Origin: Rhodococcus sp. NBC_00297
Lineage (GTDB): Bacteria > Actinomycetota > Actinomycetes > Mycobacteriales > Mycobacteriaceae
Direction: 5' to 3'
DNA length: 64,000 bases
NCBI RefSeq assembly: GCF_036173065.1
Contig: NZ_CP108041.1
Location: forward strand, 1,116,001-1,180,000
The notes below the pieces were generated by a model that was given only the letters and a program-made list of their open reading frames with translations, was not told the DNA's origin and searched no databases. The stretch's first letter is position 1, and every line of letters begins with the position of its first letter. Shown here in pieces: positions 35,397-44,298 of this stretch. The position numbers and the translations under genes were made by a program.

Positions 35397-36682
35397 GCGG
35401 GTCGGGGTTCGTCGACCCCGACGTCGGGCATCGCGATGTCGGCGACATGGGTGCGGCGCACGACCAGCGCCGCGCCCAGGCCCGCGATCAGGGAGACGAT
35501 CCCGCCGAGCACCAGCGGTGCGCGAGGATCGACGACGTCGGCCACCCAGCCGAGCAACGGGCTGCCCAGCGGGGTTCCGCCGAGGAAGCACAGCATGTAG
35601 ATGCCCATGACCCGGCCGCGCATGTCCGACGGGACCGACGCCTGCAGGATGTTCATCGCGATAGTGCTGAACGTGAGCTGGACTGCGCCGGCCGGGATCA
35701 GCATGACTGCGACGGCCCAGAAAGCGGGCATCACTCCGGCCAGAGTCTCGAAGATGCCGAACACCACCGCGGACAGCACGAAGAGACGGATCCCGGGGGT
35801 GCCGCGTCTCCGGGCGGCGAGAGTCGCGCCGATCAAGGTGCCCACCGCGAGCACCGTGGACAGGAATCCGTACGCGTCCGCACCCTTGTCGAAGGTGTTG
35901 CGCGCGATCACCGACAGGCTCAGCGGGAAGTTGATGCCGAACGTCGACACGACGAACACGGTCGCCAGGAGCACGCACAGATCCGGCCGCCCCGCGACGT
36001 AGCGGAATCCCTCCCGCACCTGCCCTTTCCGACGCGGTGCACGCTCGACGGTGAACAGTTCGGCGGGCCGCATGGCGGCGAGGGCGCCGAACACCGCGGC
36101 GAACGAGGCTGCGTTGACGAGGAAGACCCAGCCGGTGCCGACCAGCGTGATGCCCACGCCGGCGATGGCGGGGCCGACTATGCGGGCGAGGTTGAACGTC
36201 ATCGAGTTGAGGCCGATGGCGTTGGGAAGCCGTGCGGGACCGACCATCTCGATGGTGAACGACTGCCGGACGGGCGCGTCGATCGCCGACGAACAGCCGA
36301 GGAGCAGCGCCAGGACGTAGACGTGCCACAGCGCCACGACACCGCCGACGTCGAGCAACCCGAGCACGAGCCCGAACACGGCGGCAGCGGCCTGAGTGGC
36401 CATGAGGAGGCGTCTCTTGTCGTACCGATCCGCGAGCACCCCGCCCCACACGGACAGCACCAGCGTGGGACCGAACTGCAGTGCCATGACGATGCCGACG
36501 GCGAGCCCGTTGCCCCCGGACAGTTCGAGAACCAGCCAGTCCTGGGCGATGCGCTGCATCCAGGTGCCGATGAGCGAGACGATCTGACCCGACGCCCACA
36601 GTCTGTAGTTGCGCGAGTGCAACGCGTCGAACAGAGAGGGCCGGGCCGCGGACCCGTCCGTCCGCCGATGAAGTAGTTGCAC
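35393..36682 (-). CDS. MFS exporter paired with a MarR regulator
   Basis: A 429-residue 12-helix transporter of the MFS_3/EntS group. It has SRNYRLWASGQIVSLIGTWM, QDWLVLEL in helix 1 and VLADRYDKRRLLMATQAAAAV after helix 2, QSFTIEMVGPARLPNAIGLN and SDMRGRVMGIYMLCFLGGTPLG. It is downstream of a marR gene on the same strand with a 56-base gap, the usual arrangement for a drug exporter and its repressor. It ends four bases into the convergent Eis-like gene. Confidence 0.87.
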   Translation of the reverse strand: MQLLHRRTDGSAARPSLFDALHSRNYRLWASGQIVSLIGTWMQRIAQDWLVLELSGGNGLAVGIVMALQFGPTLVLSVWGGVLADRYDKRRLLMATQAAAAVFGLVLGLLDVGGVVALWHVYVLALLLGCSSAIDAPVRQSFTIEMVGPARLPNAIGLNSMTFNLARIVGPAIAGVGITLVGTGWVFLVNAASFAAVFGALAAMRPAELFTVERAPRRKGQVREGFRYVAGRPDLCVLLATVFVVSTFGINFPLSLSVIARNTFDKGADAYGFLSTVLAVGTLIGATLAARRRGTPGIRLFVLSAVVFGIFETLAGVMPAFWAVAVMLIPAGAVQLTFSTIAMNILQASVPSDMRGRVMGIYMLCFLGGTPLGSPLLGWVADVVDPRAPLVLGGIVSLIAGLGAALVVRRTHVADIAMPDVGVDEPRPA

Positions 36683-36738
36683 GAAGTACCAATCTACTCC
36701 GGTGGCGGAGACCTCGGCCCGAGGTCAGGCGGGGAGCG

Positions 36739-37167
36739 TCACTCCGACTCGTTGACGATGGCCGACATGATGTCGACCGCGGTACGCATCGCCACGAGCT
36801 GGTCCGCGTCGAGCCCGCGCAACTGTTCGGTCAACCACGCCTCGCGGGCGTTGACCTCGTCCTCGATGACCTGACGGCCCGCGTCGGACAGCGACACGAT
36901 GATCTGACGGCCGTCGGTGGGGTGGGGCATCCGGTCCACGTACCCGAGATCGCCCAGGGACGCGACGACGCGCGTCATGGACGGCGGCTGTACGCGCTCG
37001 CGCGCTGCCAGGGTGCCCGGAGTCATCGCGCCTTCGCGTGCGAGGGTCGCGAGAGCGGAGAGCTGCGTGAGCGTCACCTGGCTGGTGCGGCGGCCTCGCA
37101 GGTGCCGCGTCATACGGACGACAGCGAGGGAGAGGTCGCCGGCCAACGCACGCAGTTCCTGAGGCAT
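36739..37167 (-). CDS. MarR-family regulator
   Basis: A 142-residue winged-helix regulator: RTSQVTLTQLSALATLAREGAMTPGTLAARERVQPPSMTRVVASL (about 28-72) holds the recognition helix, followed by the wing GYVDRMPHPTDGRQIIVSLSDAG. Rv0880 of M. tuberculosis is a MarR protein of nearly this size in the same position. TATCCT lies six bases before ATG 37167, suggesting a leaderless mRNA. It probably controls itself and the downstream MFS gene in response to a phenolic or drug-like ligand. Confidence 0.9.
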   Translation of the reverse strand: MPQELRALAGDLSLAVVRMTRHLRGRRTSQVTLTQLSALATLAREGAMTPGTLAARERVQPPSMTRVVASLGDLGYVDRMPHPTDGRQIIVSLSDAGRQVIEDEVNAREAWLTEQLRGLDADQLVAMRTAVDIMSAIVNESE

Positions 37168-37229
37168 CGCCACAGGATACGGCACGTGCGGGTGCTGAAC
37201 GACCCGCGCGAGCAGCGGATCTGCGCCGA

Positions 37230-38684
37230 CTACGTGAGCGCGTCCGTGATGGGCCCGAGGGCGAAGTACGCGACGAAGAGCAGGGCCACGATGCCGAGAA
37301 GTGGGTGGACGCTGCGGATCTTGCCGCGACCGACGGCGAGGACGACCCAGGTGATGAATCCGACGCCGATGCCGTTCGCGATGGAGTAGGTGAACGGCAT
37401 GACCACGATGGTGAGGAACGCGGGCAGCGCCACATGGAATTTGGTGAAGTCGATGTCGGCGACCTGCCCGATCATCAACGCCCCCACCACGACGAGGGCC
37501 GGTGCGGCCGCCTCGATGGGGACCACCGAGTACAGCGGTGTCAAGAACATCGCGGCGAGGAACAGTACGCCCGTCACCACGTTGGCGAGGCCGGTGCGCG
37601 CACCCTCGGCGATTCCCGACGCCGACTCGACGAAGACCGTGTTCGACGACGCCGAACCTGCGCCGCCCGCGACCGCGCCGACACCCTCGACGACGAGCGC
37701 CTTGCCGACGCCCGGCAGCGTGCCGTCCTTGCTCGCGAGCCCGGCCTCCTTGCCGAGCCCGGTCATGGTGCCCATGGCGTCGAAGAAGTTGGCCAGCACC
37801 AGCGTGAACACCAGCAGGCTGGCCGCCAGGACGCCGATGCGGGTGAAGGCGCCGAACAGATCGACGTTGCCCACGAGTGACAGGTCGGGGAGGTCGACGA
37901 CGACGTCGGGCAGCGCCGGCACGCTGAGGTTCCAGCCCTTCGGGTTCACTCCCGCGGAGGCACCGGTGTCGGTGATCGCCTCGATGATCGCGGCCACCAC
38001 GGTGGTGACGACGATGCCGATCAGCAACCCGCCCCGCACCTTTCGCGCCACGAGGATGCCCATGAGAAGCAGACCGAAGACGAAGGTCACCGTCGGCCAC
38101 GACGCGATGGACCCGTCGATGCCCAGGCCGACCGGAACGGTGGTGCCGGCGATGTCCGGCACACGACGCACGAAGCCTGCGTCGACGAGACCGATGAGCG
38201 CGATGAAGGCGCCGATGCCCGCCGCGATGGCGGCCTTGAGTTCGCTGGGGATGGCCTCGAACACGGCGGTGCGGAATCCGGTGAGCGCCAACACCACGAT
38301 GATGATGCCGTCGATGACGACCAGCCCCATGGCCTCGGCCCAGGTGACCTGCGGGGCGATGGTGACGGCGAGCAGCGTGTTGATGCCGAGTCCCGCCGCG
38401 ATGGCGAACGGGTAATTGGCGATGACACCGAAGAGAATGCTCATGACGCCGGCCACGAGCGCCGTGACGGCGGCGACCTGGGGCACCGGGAGGATGTCGC
38501 CCAGCACGTCGGTCTTGGCCGCCGCGTCGTCGGGCGAGAAGCTGCCGAGGATCAGCGGATTCAGCACCACGATGTAGGCCATGGCGACGAACGTGACGAC
38601 GCCTCCCCGCACCTCGGCGGACATGGTCGATCCGCGATCGGTGATCTTGAAGTACGAGTCGAGGAGAGACGTCGCGCGAGACAT
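37230..38684 (-). CDS. NCS2-family purine permease (AzgA-like)
   Basis: A 484-residue transporter with 12-14 helices. It has the AzgA-type markers TVSAEV-like TMSAEVRGGVVTFVAMAYIV, NPLILGSFSPDDAA, AAGLGINTLLAVTIAPQVTWAEAMGLV, LFDAMGTM-like FFDAMGTMTGLGKEAG and GAGSASSNTVFVESASGIAEGARTG. These place it with adenine/guanine/hypoxanthine permeases. TAGTCT lies seven bases before ATG 38684 (leaderless). Divergent from the DUF2530 gene. Confidence 0.88.
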   Translation of the reverse strand: MSRATSLLDSYFKITDRGSTMSAEVRGGVVTFVAMAYIVVLNPLILGSFSPDDAAAKTDVLGDILPVPQVAAVTALVAGVMSILFGVIANYPFAIAAGLGINTLLAVTIAPQVTWAEAMGLVVIDGIIIVVLALTGFRTAVFEAIPSELKAAIAAGIGAFIALIGLVDAGFVRRVPDIAGTTVPVGLGIDGSIASWPTVTFVFGLLLMGILVARKVRGGLLIGIVVTTVVAAIIEAITDTGASAGVNPKGWNLSVPALPDVVVDLPDLSLVGNVDLFGAFTRIGVLAASLLVFTLVLANFFDAMGTMTGLGKEAGLASKDGTLPGVGKALVVEGVGAVAGGAGSASSNTVFVESASGIAEGARTGLANVVTGVLFLAAMFLTPLYSVVPIEAAAPALVVVGALMIGQVADIDFTKFHVALPAFLTIVVMPFTYSIANGIGVGFITWVVLAVGRGKIRSVHPLLGIVALLFVAYFALGPITDALT

Positions 38685-38736
38685 GAAGTGGAGACTAGGC
38701 CATGACCCGGTGAGGGGCGCGGGTAGCGTCGGCGCC

Positions 38737-39000
38737 GTGCGCCCCACCCCCGCCACCCCGCCCGGACTGCCACCGCGCGTGACCGATCCCGCTCCGGTGC
38801 TCGCTGCCGGGACGCTGCTGTTCCTCGTCGCCGCCGTCGTGTGCTCGGTGGTCGACTCCTTCTCGGGCGCAGTCGCGGTCTGCTGGACGGGAACCGCTCT
38901 GGGCGCGTTGGGGTTCGGACTGTTCGCACTGCAACGCCGAGCTGCTCGCCGCGGCCGACGCACGGCCCAGAAGGGGCTCGTGCACCCGCCCGAGGTGTGA
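38737..39000 (+). CDS. DUF2530 small membrane protein
   Basis: An 87-residue protein with two membrane helices (VLAAGTLLFLVAAVVCSVV and AVCWTGTALGALGFGLFAL) and a basic C-terminal tail. It corresponds in size and context to Rv0879c (DUF2530). TAGCGT at 38724-38729 ends seven bases before GTG 38737, supporting that start and a leaderless mRNA; GTG 38710 is an upstream in-frame alternative that the promoter would exclude. Function unknown. Confidence 0.7.
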   Translation: MRPTPATPPGLPPRVTDPAPVLAAGTLLFLVAAVVCSVVDSFSGAVAVCWTGTALGALGFGLFALQRRAARRGRRTAQKGLVHPPEV

Positions 39001-39064
39001 CCCGGGCGACAGGTTCCGGGCGCTAAAACCCCCTCTGACGTGCTGGAACTCACCCTCGTCGAGG

Positions 39065-39093
39065 TTGAGTAACACGGACGTAACGTGGAGAAT
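39065..39093 (+). promoter_or_regulatory. Promoter of the 44-residue gene
   Basis: TTGAGT (39065-39070) and GAGAAT (39088-39093) are 17 bases apart, a good fit to a housekeeping sigma promoter. Transcription would start near 39100, leaving a leader of about 40 bases with GGAGAG before the start codon. Confidence 0.5.
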
Positions 39094-39139
39094 CGGTTAT
39101 GTCAGTTCAGCTACTCGAGCAACGTCCGGAGAGATAGAA

Positions 39140-39274
39140 GTGAAGTACGTCGAAAGTTTCCTCAACCGCCGCCGCCACGTTCGGGCACTGCGTGATCTCT
39201 ACGCACGCGCGAACAACGTGGGCAGCCCCGCGATGCGTGACGAGCTTCTCGTCATCGCCCAGCGCGACCGCTGA
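39140..39274 (+). CDS. Small basic protein, 44 residues
   Basis: GTG 39140 has GGAGAG six bases upstream and a good promoter. The product begins VKYVESFLNRRRHVRALRDL and is helical and basic, ending LLVIAQRDR. The combination of promoter, ribosome-binding site and clean start makes it a probable real gene. I do not recognise its function. Its 3' end overlaps the convergent PAP2 gene by 23 bases. Confidence 0.65.
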   Translation: MKYVESFLNRRRHVRALRDLYARANNVGSPAMRDELLVIAQRDR

Positions 39275-39803
39275 GTCGCGACACCACCGCGATACCCGCG
39301 ACACCGACCAGGGCCCCCAGGAGCCAGCCGACGACGACGTCGCTGAGCCAGTGCGCCCCGAGGTAGACGCGGGAGAACCCGATGAGCAGCGTTGCCGCCG
39401 TGACCACGGCGGCCGCTGCTCTCGTTCGTTTCCGGGCAGTGTCGAACGCGCCGAGCACGACCAGCAGCGTGATCACCGCCGCCGCGAAGGTCGCCGACAC
39501 CATGGCGTGACCGGACGGGAACGAGTAGGTCGAGATGTCGACGAGGCGCTCGGGCACCGGCGGCCGGGTCCGGCGGATCGCGTACTTGAGAGCGTTCATG
39601 ACGAGCCATCCGGTGAACACCGTGGCCACGAGGCCCGGCCCGAGATGGCGGTGCCCACGGCGCACCAGGATCAGCGCGACCACCACCGTCACGAGTGCGA
39701 CGCCCGCGGTGTTGCCCACCGTGGTGATCACGGTCATTGCGTCCGTCAGGGCCGCGCTCCGGTGATCCACCATCCAGTCGAGGACATCACGGTCCGCGCT
39801 CAC
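39252..39803 (-). CDS. PAP2-family membrane phosphatase
   Basis: A 183-residue protein with five to six helices and the complete phosphatidic-acid-phosphatase triad: KYAIRRTRPP (KX6RP), SFPSGHAM (PSGH) and SRVYLGAHWLSDVV (SRX5HX3D). It would dephosphorylate a lipid phosphate such as phosphatidic acid, undecaprenyl or decaprenyl pyrophosphate, with the active site outside the membrane. GTG 39803 overlaps the stop of the upstream GHKL ATPase (GTGA), so it is the last member of a coupled three-gene operon. Confidence 0.9.
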   Translation of the reverse strand: MSADRDVLDWMVDHRSAALTDAMTVITTVGNTAGVALVTVVVALILVRRGHRHLGPGLVATVFTGWLVMNALKYAIRRTRPPVPERLVDISTYSFPSGHAMVSATFAAAVITLLVVLGAFDTARKRTRAAAAVVTAATLLIGFSRVYLGAHWLSDVVVGWLLGALVGVAGIAVVSRLSGRAGR

Positions 39804-42520
39804 GGCAGCACCGTCCGTGACACGTGCGTCTCGCCGTCGTCGGTGACCCAGAAGGGCACCGCTCGCTCCACTCGCACGGTGCCGCGACACCGCACCACCA
39901 GGTCGTCGTGCAGGACGACGACGTCCGGGACCGGCCACGACGAGATCGCGCGTGCAGCCGCGAGGGCGGGACGGGTGTCCACCGTCGCCCGCTCCCCCAC
40001 CGACACGATCTCGACGCTCAGCGCCGTCGACGCCGTCTCCACGTCGAGGAGATCCGCGAGGGTGTCGGCGGACGCCGTCGACCCGAGCACGACTCGGTCG
40101 GCGGGTAGCAGGGCGATCCACCGCGGGTGATCGAGGACGACCACCGCGGCGGGATCGGCCACGCTGCCGGCGAGAGTGCGTACCGCCTCGGGCGGATCGA
40201 TGTCGCGTAGATCCACCCACCCGGAGTCCACCGCCTCGGCGAGGAGCGTGTGGACCCGGATCGCCACCGCGGGAGACACCACACGATCGGGATCGGCCGC
40301 CGCGGCGAGCAGATCGGCCGCCGTGTCGGAGTCGTCGATCGCGGAACCCGCCAGCGCCGCGGCGAACTCGGCGGCGCGGGGATGGTCGACGGGGTCCAGC
40401 AGTCCACGCAGGGAGTCGTCGCCGGGCAGACGGAGCAACCTCAGCGGTGTCTCGTTCACCCGCGCGTGACGACGCAGCCACCAGGCGGTGTATCCGGTCC
40501 GGTCCCGCACCGCCGCGGCCGTCACCGGATCGTCGACGATCTGGGTGAGCGCGTCCGCCCAGCGCGCCTCGTCCACCAGATCGAGATCACGCACGGCGAC
40601 CAGGGTGCCGGGCTCACCGGAGAGACCGTCCCACCACGCCTCCTCGTCGTCGAGATCGTGATCGGGACCCGCGGGGGTCTCGTCCACCACGACGCCGAAG
40701 CCGTGACCCACGCCCACCACCCGCAGGGCGTCCACGCCGTACCGGTCGACGACGGACCGATCCACCACGCCGAACGGGCTGTCCCGCTGCAACACTCGCC
40801 GTAACGGCGAGTCCGGCAACAGCAGTTCGTCCGCCGCCCGCATCTCGCCGTCCGACGAGAGCAACGGCAACGACCCGACGGAGCCGATCCTCGTCTCGCC
40901 GCCGACGGCTGCCGCGAGGGTCAGCACGTCGTGCACCAGTTCCTCCGGCACGTCGTCCGGATCCTCGAGCATCGCTGCCAACGCGGGGTCGGCGAGCAGG
41001 TCGGCCGGGCGAGCGGTCTGCGCTCCCGCGCGGCGGAGCAACGGATGGGCGGCGTCCGGGTGCACCACACGAGCCCACCCGACCGAGCCGAGACGGTCGC
41101 CGTCCACCAGCACCACCGTGCGGGGACCCGTGACGGTGCGGCCGTCCGTCAGCGGAACCGGCAGCGCCGCACACTCGTCGACGTCCGCCGAGTCGTGCAC
41201 GATGTCGGTCAGTGCGTCGTACAGGCGGTGCCACCAGATCGGCGGCCGCGACACCCCCGACAGGCTCTCGACGATGCCCGCGAGCCCGAGCCGACGCACA
41301 CCGACCGCCGCCAGAGCCGTCGCCGACGCGCGATCCGATGCCCTGGGTGCCACCAGACCCGGCACGACGTCCACGAGGAGTTCGGCCAATTCGGCTGAGA
41401 TCGAGTCCACCACCGCGGCATTCGCGGGACGTACCGCCCGGCCCGCCGCCGTCGGGACCCACGCGGTCGACTCCAGGTCGCGGACGAGCGCCGCGCGGAC
41501 CGCCTCGTCGACCTCGGACGCCGGCAGTCCCGGACGCGGTACCGCGGCGGCCCGATGAGACGCCGGCAGGTCGGCGACCAGTGCCGCGTATCCGGTCGCC
41601 ACGACCGAGAGGTCGGCGCCCGGAAGGACCCGTCGACGGTCGGGCTGGAGGGGGACGTCCGCGATCAGGAGCAGCGGAATAGTCAGCACCTCATCGGATC
41701 TGGTGGGCGCACGCAGCACGTCCCGCGTCAGTGGCGCGGGCGAGTCCGGCGTGAGACCGTCGTCCTCGAGCGGCAGAAACCAGCGTGCGGCCGCCGCGTC
41801 GCCGCGCCACCATCGTCGGCCGCCGACCCGCACGTCCGTCCACGCTCCCGGGCCCGACGACACCTCACGCACGAGTTCGGTCCCGTCGACGGAGATCGAC
41901 TGCAGCGCATCGAGTTCGAGCATCAGATCGATCGACTCACGGGCGGCCGCGGTCAGCACTTCGGCGACGTCCACGACGCCGTGCAGCACGACCTCGGTGT
42001 CCCAACCCGGGGTCGGCACGTCGTCCGACGCCCACGGCAACCGGAGGACGGGAACGCCCTGCTCCGGCTCACTGAGCCCACGAGCGGCGATCGCTCGGCG
42101 CGTCCTCGATCCGTCGAACACGATCGAGCCCGACGTGGATCGGATCTCGATACGCTCGGACACCGCACGGACGGCGGTGAACCCGACTCCGTATCGCCCG
42201 ACGGACGTGGCGTGCTCGGAAGTCTTGTCGGACGCTCGCAGCGCGGACAGCGCCTGCACCCCGGTGATCGACAGCGGCACACCGACATTCGCGACGTGCA
42301 GCGCGTCGCCGACGGACCACACCGCCTGGCGACCGGGAACGTCGGCGCGGGAGGCGGCGTCGGCGGCGTTCTGCGCCAGCTCCGTGATCACGCGATCGCG
42401 GTAGCCCCCCACCACCAGATCGGCCTCCGTGGCCGCATCCTCCCGCAGTCGGGTGGGCGACGACGACCAGGCCGCGAGAACGGACTCGCGCAGTGCCTCC
42501 GTCCCGAAGGGGTCGGTCAG
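39800..42520 (-). CDS. Sacsin/Hsp90-like GHKL ATPase, 906 residues
   Basis: A large soluble protein. The N-terminal ATP-binding domain shows RDRVITELAQNAADAASRA (N box), GVPLSITGVQALSALRASDK and SVGRYGVGFTAVRAVSERI (G box), as in sacsin-type Hsp90-like ATPases. The remaining 650 residues have no motif I recognise. No ATG or GTG lies near the family start; the conserved beginning is TDPFGTEAL, and immediately before it a CTG at 42520 overlaps the DUF3027 stop as CTGA. I take that CTG as the start. The family is widespread in Actinobacteria and its clients are unknown. Confidence 0.8.
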   Translation of the reverse strand: MTDPFGTEALRESVLAAWSSSPTRLREDAATEADLVVGGYRDRVITELAQNAADAASRADVPGRQAVWSVGDALHVANVGVPLSITGVQALSALRASDKTSEHATSVGRYGVGFTAVRAVSERIEIRSTSGSIVFDGSRTRRAIAARGLSEPEQGVPVLRLPWASDDVPTPGWDTEVVLHGVVDVAEVLTAAARESIDLMLELDALQSISVDGTELVREVSSGPGAWTDVRVGGRRWWRGDAAAARWFLPLEDDGLTPDSPAPLTRDVLRAPTRSDEVLTIPLLLIADVPLQPDRRRVLPGADLSVVATGYAALVADLPASHRAAAVPRPGLPASEVDEAVRAALVRDLESTAWVPTAAGRAVRPANAAVVDSISAELAELLVDVVPGLVAPRASDRASATALAAVGVRRLGLAGIVESLSGVSRPPIWWHRLYDALTDIVHDSADVDECAALPVPLTDGRTVTGPRTVVLVDGDRLGSVGWARVVHPDAAHPLLRRAGAQTARPADLLADPALAAMLEDPDDVPEELVHDVLTLAAAVGGETRIGSVGSLPLLSSDGEMRAADELLLPDSPLRRVLQRDSPFGVVDRSVVDRYGVDALRVVGVGHGFGVVVDETPAGPDHDLDDEEAWWDGLSGEPGTLVAVRDLDLVDEARWADALTQIVDDPVTAAAVRDRTGYTAWWLRRHARVNETPLRLLRLPGDDSLRGLLDPVDHPRAAEFAAALAGSAIDDSDTAADLLAAAADPDRVVSPAVAIRVHTLLAEAVDSGWVDLRDIDPPEAVRTLAGSVADPAAVVVLDHPRWIALLPADRVVLGSTASADTLADLLDVETASTALSVEIVSVGERATVDTRPALAAARAISSWPVPDVVVLHDDLVVRCRGTVRVERAVPFWVTDDGETHVSRTVLP

Positions 42521-43335
42521 AGGGTCGACGACGACTCCGTGATGTCGGTGACCGCCTCGGTGTCCCGGGGCTCGGTGTTCTGGGGCTCGGTGTTCTCGGT
42601 CGGCGTGGTCTCCAGGGCACCGTCGTCGTAGGCAGCGTACGCGGGCGATCCGGCGCCGGTCGGTCCCTCGGTGTCCGAGTGCGCACCGCAGCCGTACGCC
42701 GCGTGCACCACGTGTCCGTCCGCGGCCAACTCGTTTCCGCACACGCCGAACGCAGCGCTCAGCGAACCCTGCAGAGCGAGGTAGAAACCGCACGTGACGC
42801 ACGTGCCCGGCGCCGCCTTGGCCATCGGGGAATCGGGACCGAAGTCGCTCTCGGCCCACCGCTCGGCGGCCTCGAGCCGACCCTCGCGGCTCATGACCTG
42901 CTTGCGACCGAGACCGAGTTCGAGGGCGATGTCGTCGACGGCGGGATCGCCGGTGGCCAGGTACCCCGGCACCAGTCGGACGTCCTCGTGGCGCGGCGGC
43001 AGCAGGTCACCCGGAGCCAGATCGCCGGGACGGATGCGCTCGTCCCACGGAACCCACGTCGGCGCCACCAGGGCGTCCGGACCGGGAAGCAGGGCTAGTT
43101 CGCTGACGGTGACGGTCTCGGAGCCGGGGGGCGCTGCGACGACGACCGCCCACTGCCAGCCGCCGTATCCGGGCAGGTCGGCCGCGAAGCGGTGGATCGC
43201 GGAGGCCTTGTCGACGGCCTCGACCCCGAGGTGGCCTCCGACCGGGCCTTCGCCCGACTCCACGACGGCGGCCTGCGCCACGGACACGGCGTCGGCGAGG
43301 AGCGGGGGGATCTCGGTCACGACAGGGGCACTCAC
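42517..43335 (-). CDS. DUF3027 family protein
   Basis: A 272-residue protein. The DUF3027 core runs from VSAPVVTEIPPLLADAVSVA through GYGGWQWAVVVAAPPGSETVTVSE and TWVPWDERIRPGDLAPGDLLPP to a cysteine cluster (CVTCGFYLALQGS, VCGNELAADGHVV, YGCGAHSD) that could bind zinc. The last 40 residues are Glu/Thr-rich and disordered. GTG 43335 has CAAAAT six bases upstream, so it is probably leaderless; ATG 43353 is an alternative. It is the first gene of the coupled ATPase-PAP2 operon. Function unknown. Confidence 0.82.
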   Translation of the reverse strand: MSAPVVTEIPPLLADAVSVAQAAVVESGEGPVGGHLGVEAVDKASAIHRFAADLPGYGGWQWAVVVAAPPGSETVTVSELALLPGPDALVAPTWVPWDERIRPGDLAPGDLLPPRHEDVRLVPGYLATGDPAVDDIALELGLGRKQVMSREGRLEAAERWAESDFGPDSPMAKAAPGTCVTCGFYLALQGSLSAAFGVCGNELAADGHVVHAAYGCGAHSDTEGPTGAGSPAYAAYDDGALETTPTENTEPQNTEPRDTEAVTDITESSSTL

Positions 43336-43395
43336 ACCCCTATTTTGCAGCATCGGCTCGCGTCGTGCGCCCACCGGGCCTGACAGGATGGCCGT

Positions 43396-44229
43396 ATGCG
43401 TTCGGGTCTCTTGCGTTCAGGTTCGGGAGTCGGCCGCGCGATCGGGTCCGGAACCGTCGCCGCCGCGGTGGTGCTCGGTGGATGCGCGCCGGACCCCGCA
43501 CCGCCGGCCGCGGACGTGCCCCGCTTCGGCGTCGAGATCGTCGGCACGTCGCCGCACGACACCGACGCCTTCACCCAGGGTCTCGAGATCGACGGTGACC
43601 GATTGCTCGAGGGGACGGGCCGCGAGGGCCGCTCCCGCGTCACGGCGTCCGATCGGGAGACCGGCGACGTGCTCGCGGAGGTGGACCTTCCCGCACCGCT
43701 GTTCGGCGAGGGCCTCACTGTCGCCGGCGACACGGTGTGGCAGCTGACCTGGCAGGACGGGATCGCGGTGGCCCGAGATCGCGAGACCCTGCTGGAGCGG
43801 CGACGCGTCGACTACGACGGCGAGGGCTGGGGTCTGTGCCTCGACGAGTCGAGTGCGGGATCGAGCGGCCGCCTCGTGATGAGCGACGGCACCGACACCC
43901 TCACCTTCCGAGATCCGGTCACCTTCGAGCCCACCGGCAGCGTGCGCGTGACTCGGGGCGAGCGGCCGGTGACGTCGATCAACGAGCTGGAGTGCACCGC
44001 GGACGGGATCTACGCCAACATCTGGAAGACCGACGACATCGTGCGGATCGATCCGTCGACCGGCGCCGTCACGGCGATCGTCGACGCCTCGCCGTTGCGT
44101 GCCGCACTCGAGGACACGTCCGGAATCGACGTCCTCAACGGCATCGCGGCCGTCCCCGGCACGTCCCGCTTCCTCGTGACCGGCAAATTGTGGCCCACTC
44201 TGTTCGAGGTCGAGTTCCGACCACGGTGA
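43396..44229 (+). CDS. Glutaminyl-peptide cyclotransferase, lipoprotein
   Basis: A 277-residue protein with a lipoprotein signal: a basic N-terminus, hydrophobic stretch and lipobox VLGGC. The mature part is a five-bladed propeller of the plant/bacterial QC type: PHDTDAFTQGLEIDGDRLLEGTG, FGEGLTVAGDTVWQLTWQDG, GEGWGLCLD, INELECTADGIYANIWKTDDI and VLNGIAAVPGTSRFLVTGKLWPTLFEV. It would convert N-terminal glutamine to pyroglutamate on exported peptides. CAGGAT lies six bases before ATG (leaderless). Divergent from DUF3027. Confidence 0.9.
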   Translation: MRSGLLRSGSGVGRAIGSGTVAAAVVLGGCAPDPAPPAADVPRFGVEIVGTSPHDTDAFTQGLEIDGDRLLEGTGREGRSRVTASDRETGDVLAEVDLPAPLFGEGLTVAGDTVWQLTWQDGIAVARDRETLLERRRVDYDGEGWGLCLDESSAGSSGRLVMSDGTDTLTFRDPVTFEPTGSVRVTRGERPVTSINELECTADGIYANIWKTDDIVRIDPSTGAVTAIVDASPLRAALEDTSGIDVLNGIAAVPGTSRFLVTGKLWPTLFEVEFRPR

Positions 44230-44298
44230 CCGAGGGACGCCGCCCCCGCCGAGCGAGTCGCCCACACTCCCCGACCCGAGGTGGGGGACAATGACGGG

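Noticed and set aside
34008-36692. 894-codon open frame on the minus strand
   Set aside because: It crosses the Eis-like, MFS and methylase genes in another frame; its sequence is low-complexity Arg/Gly/His-rich, typical of shadows in high-GC DNA. The real genes show clear family motifs.
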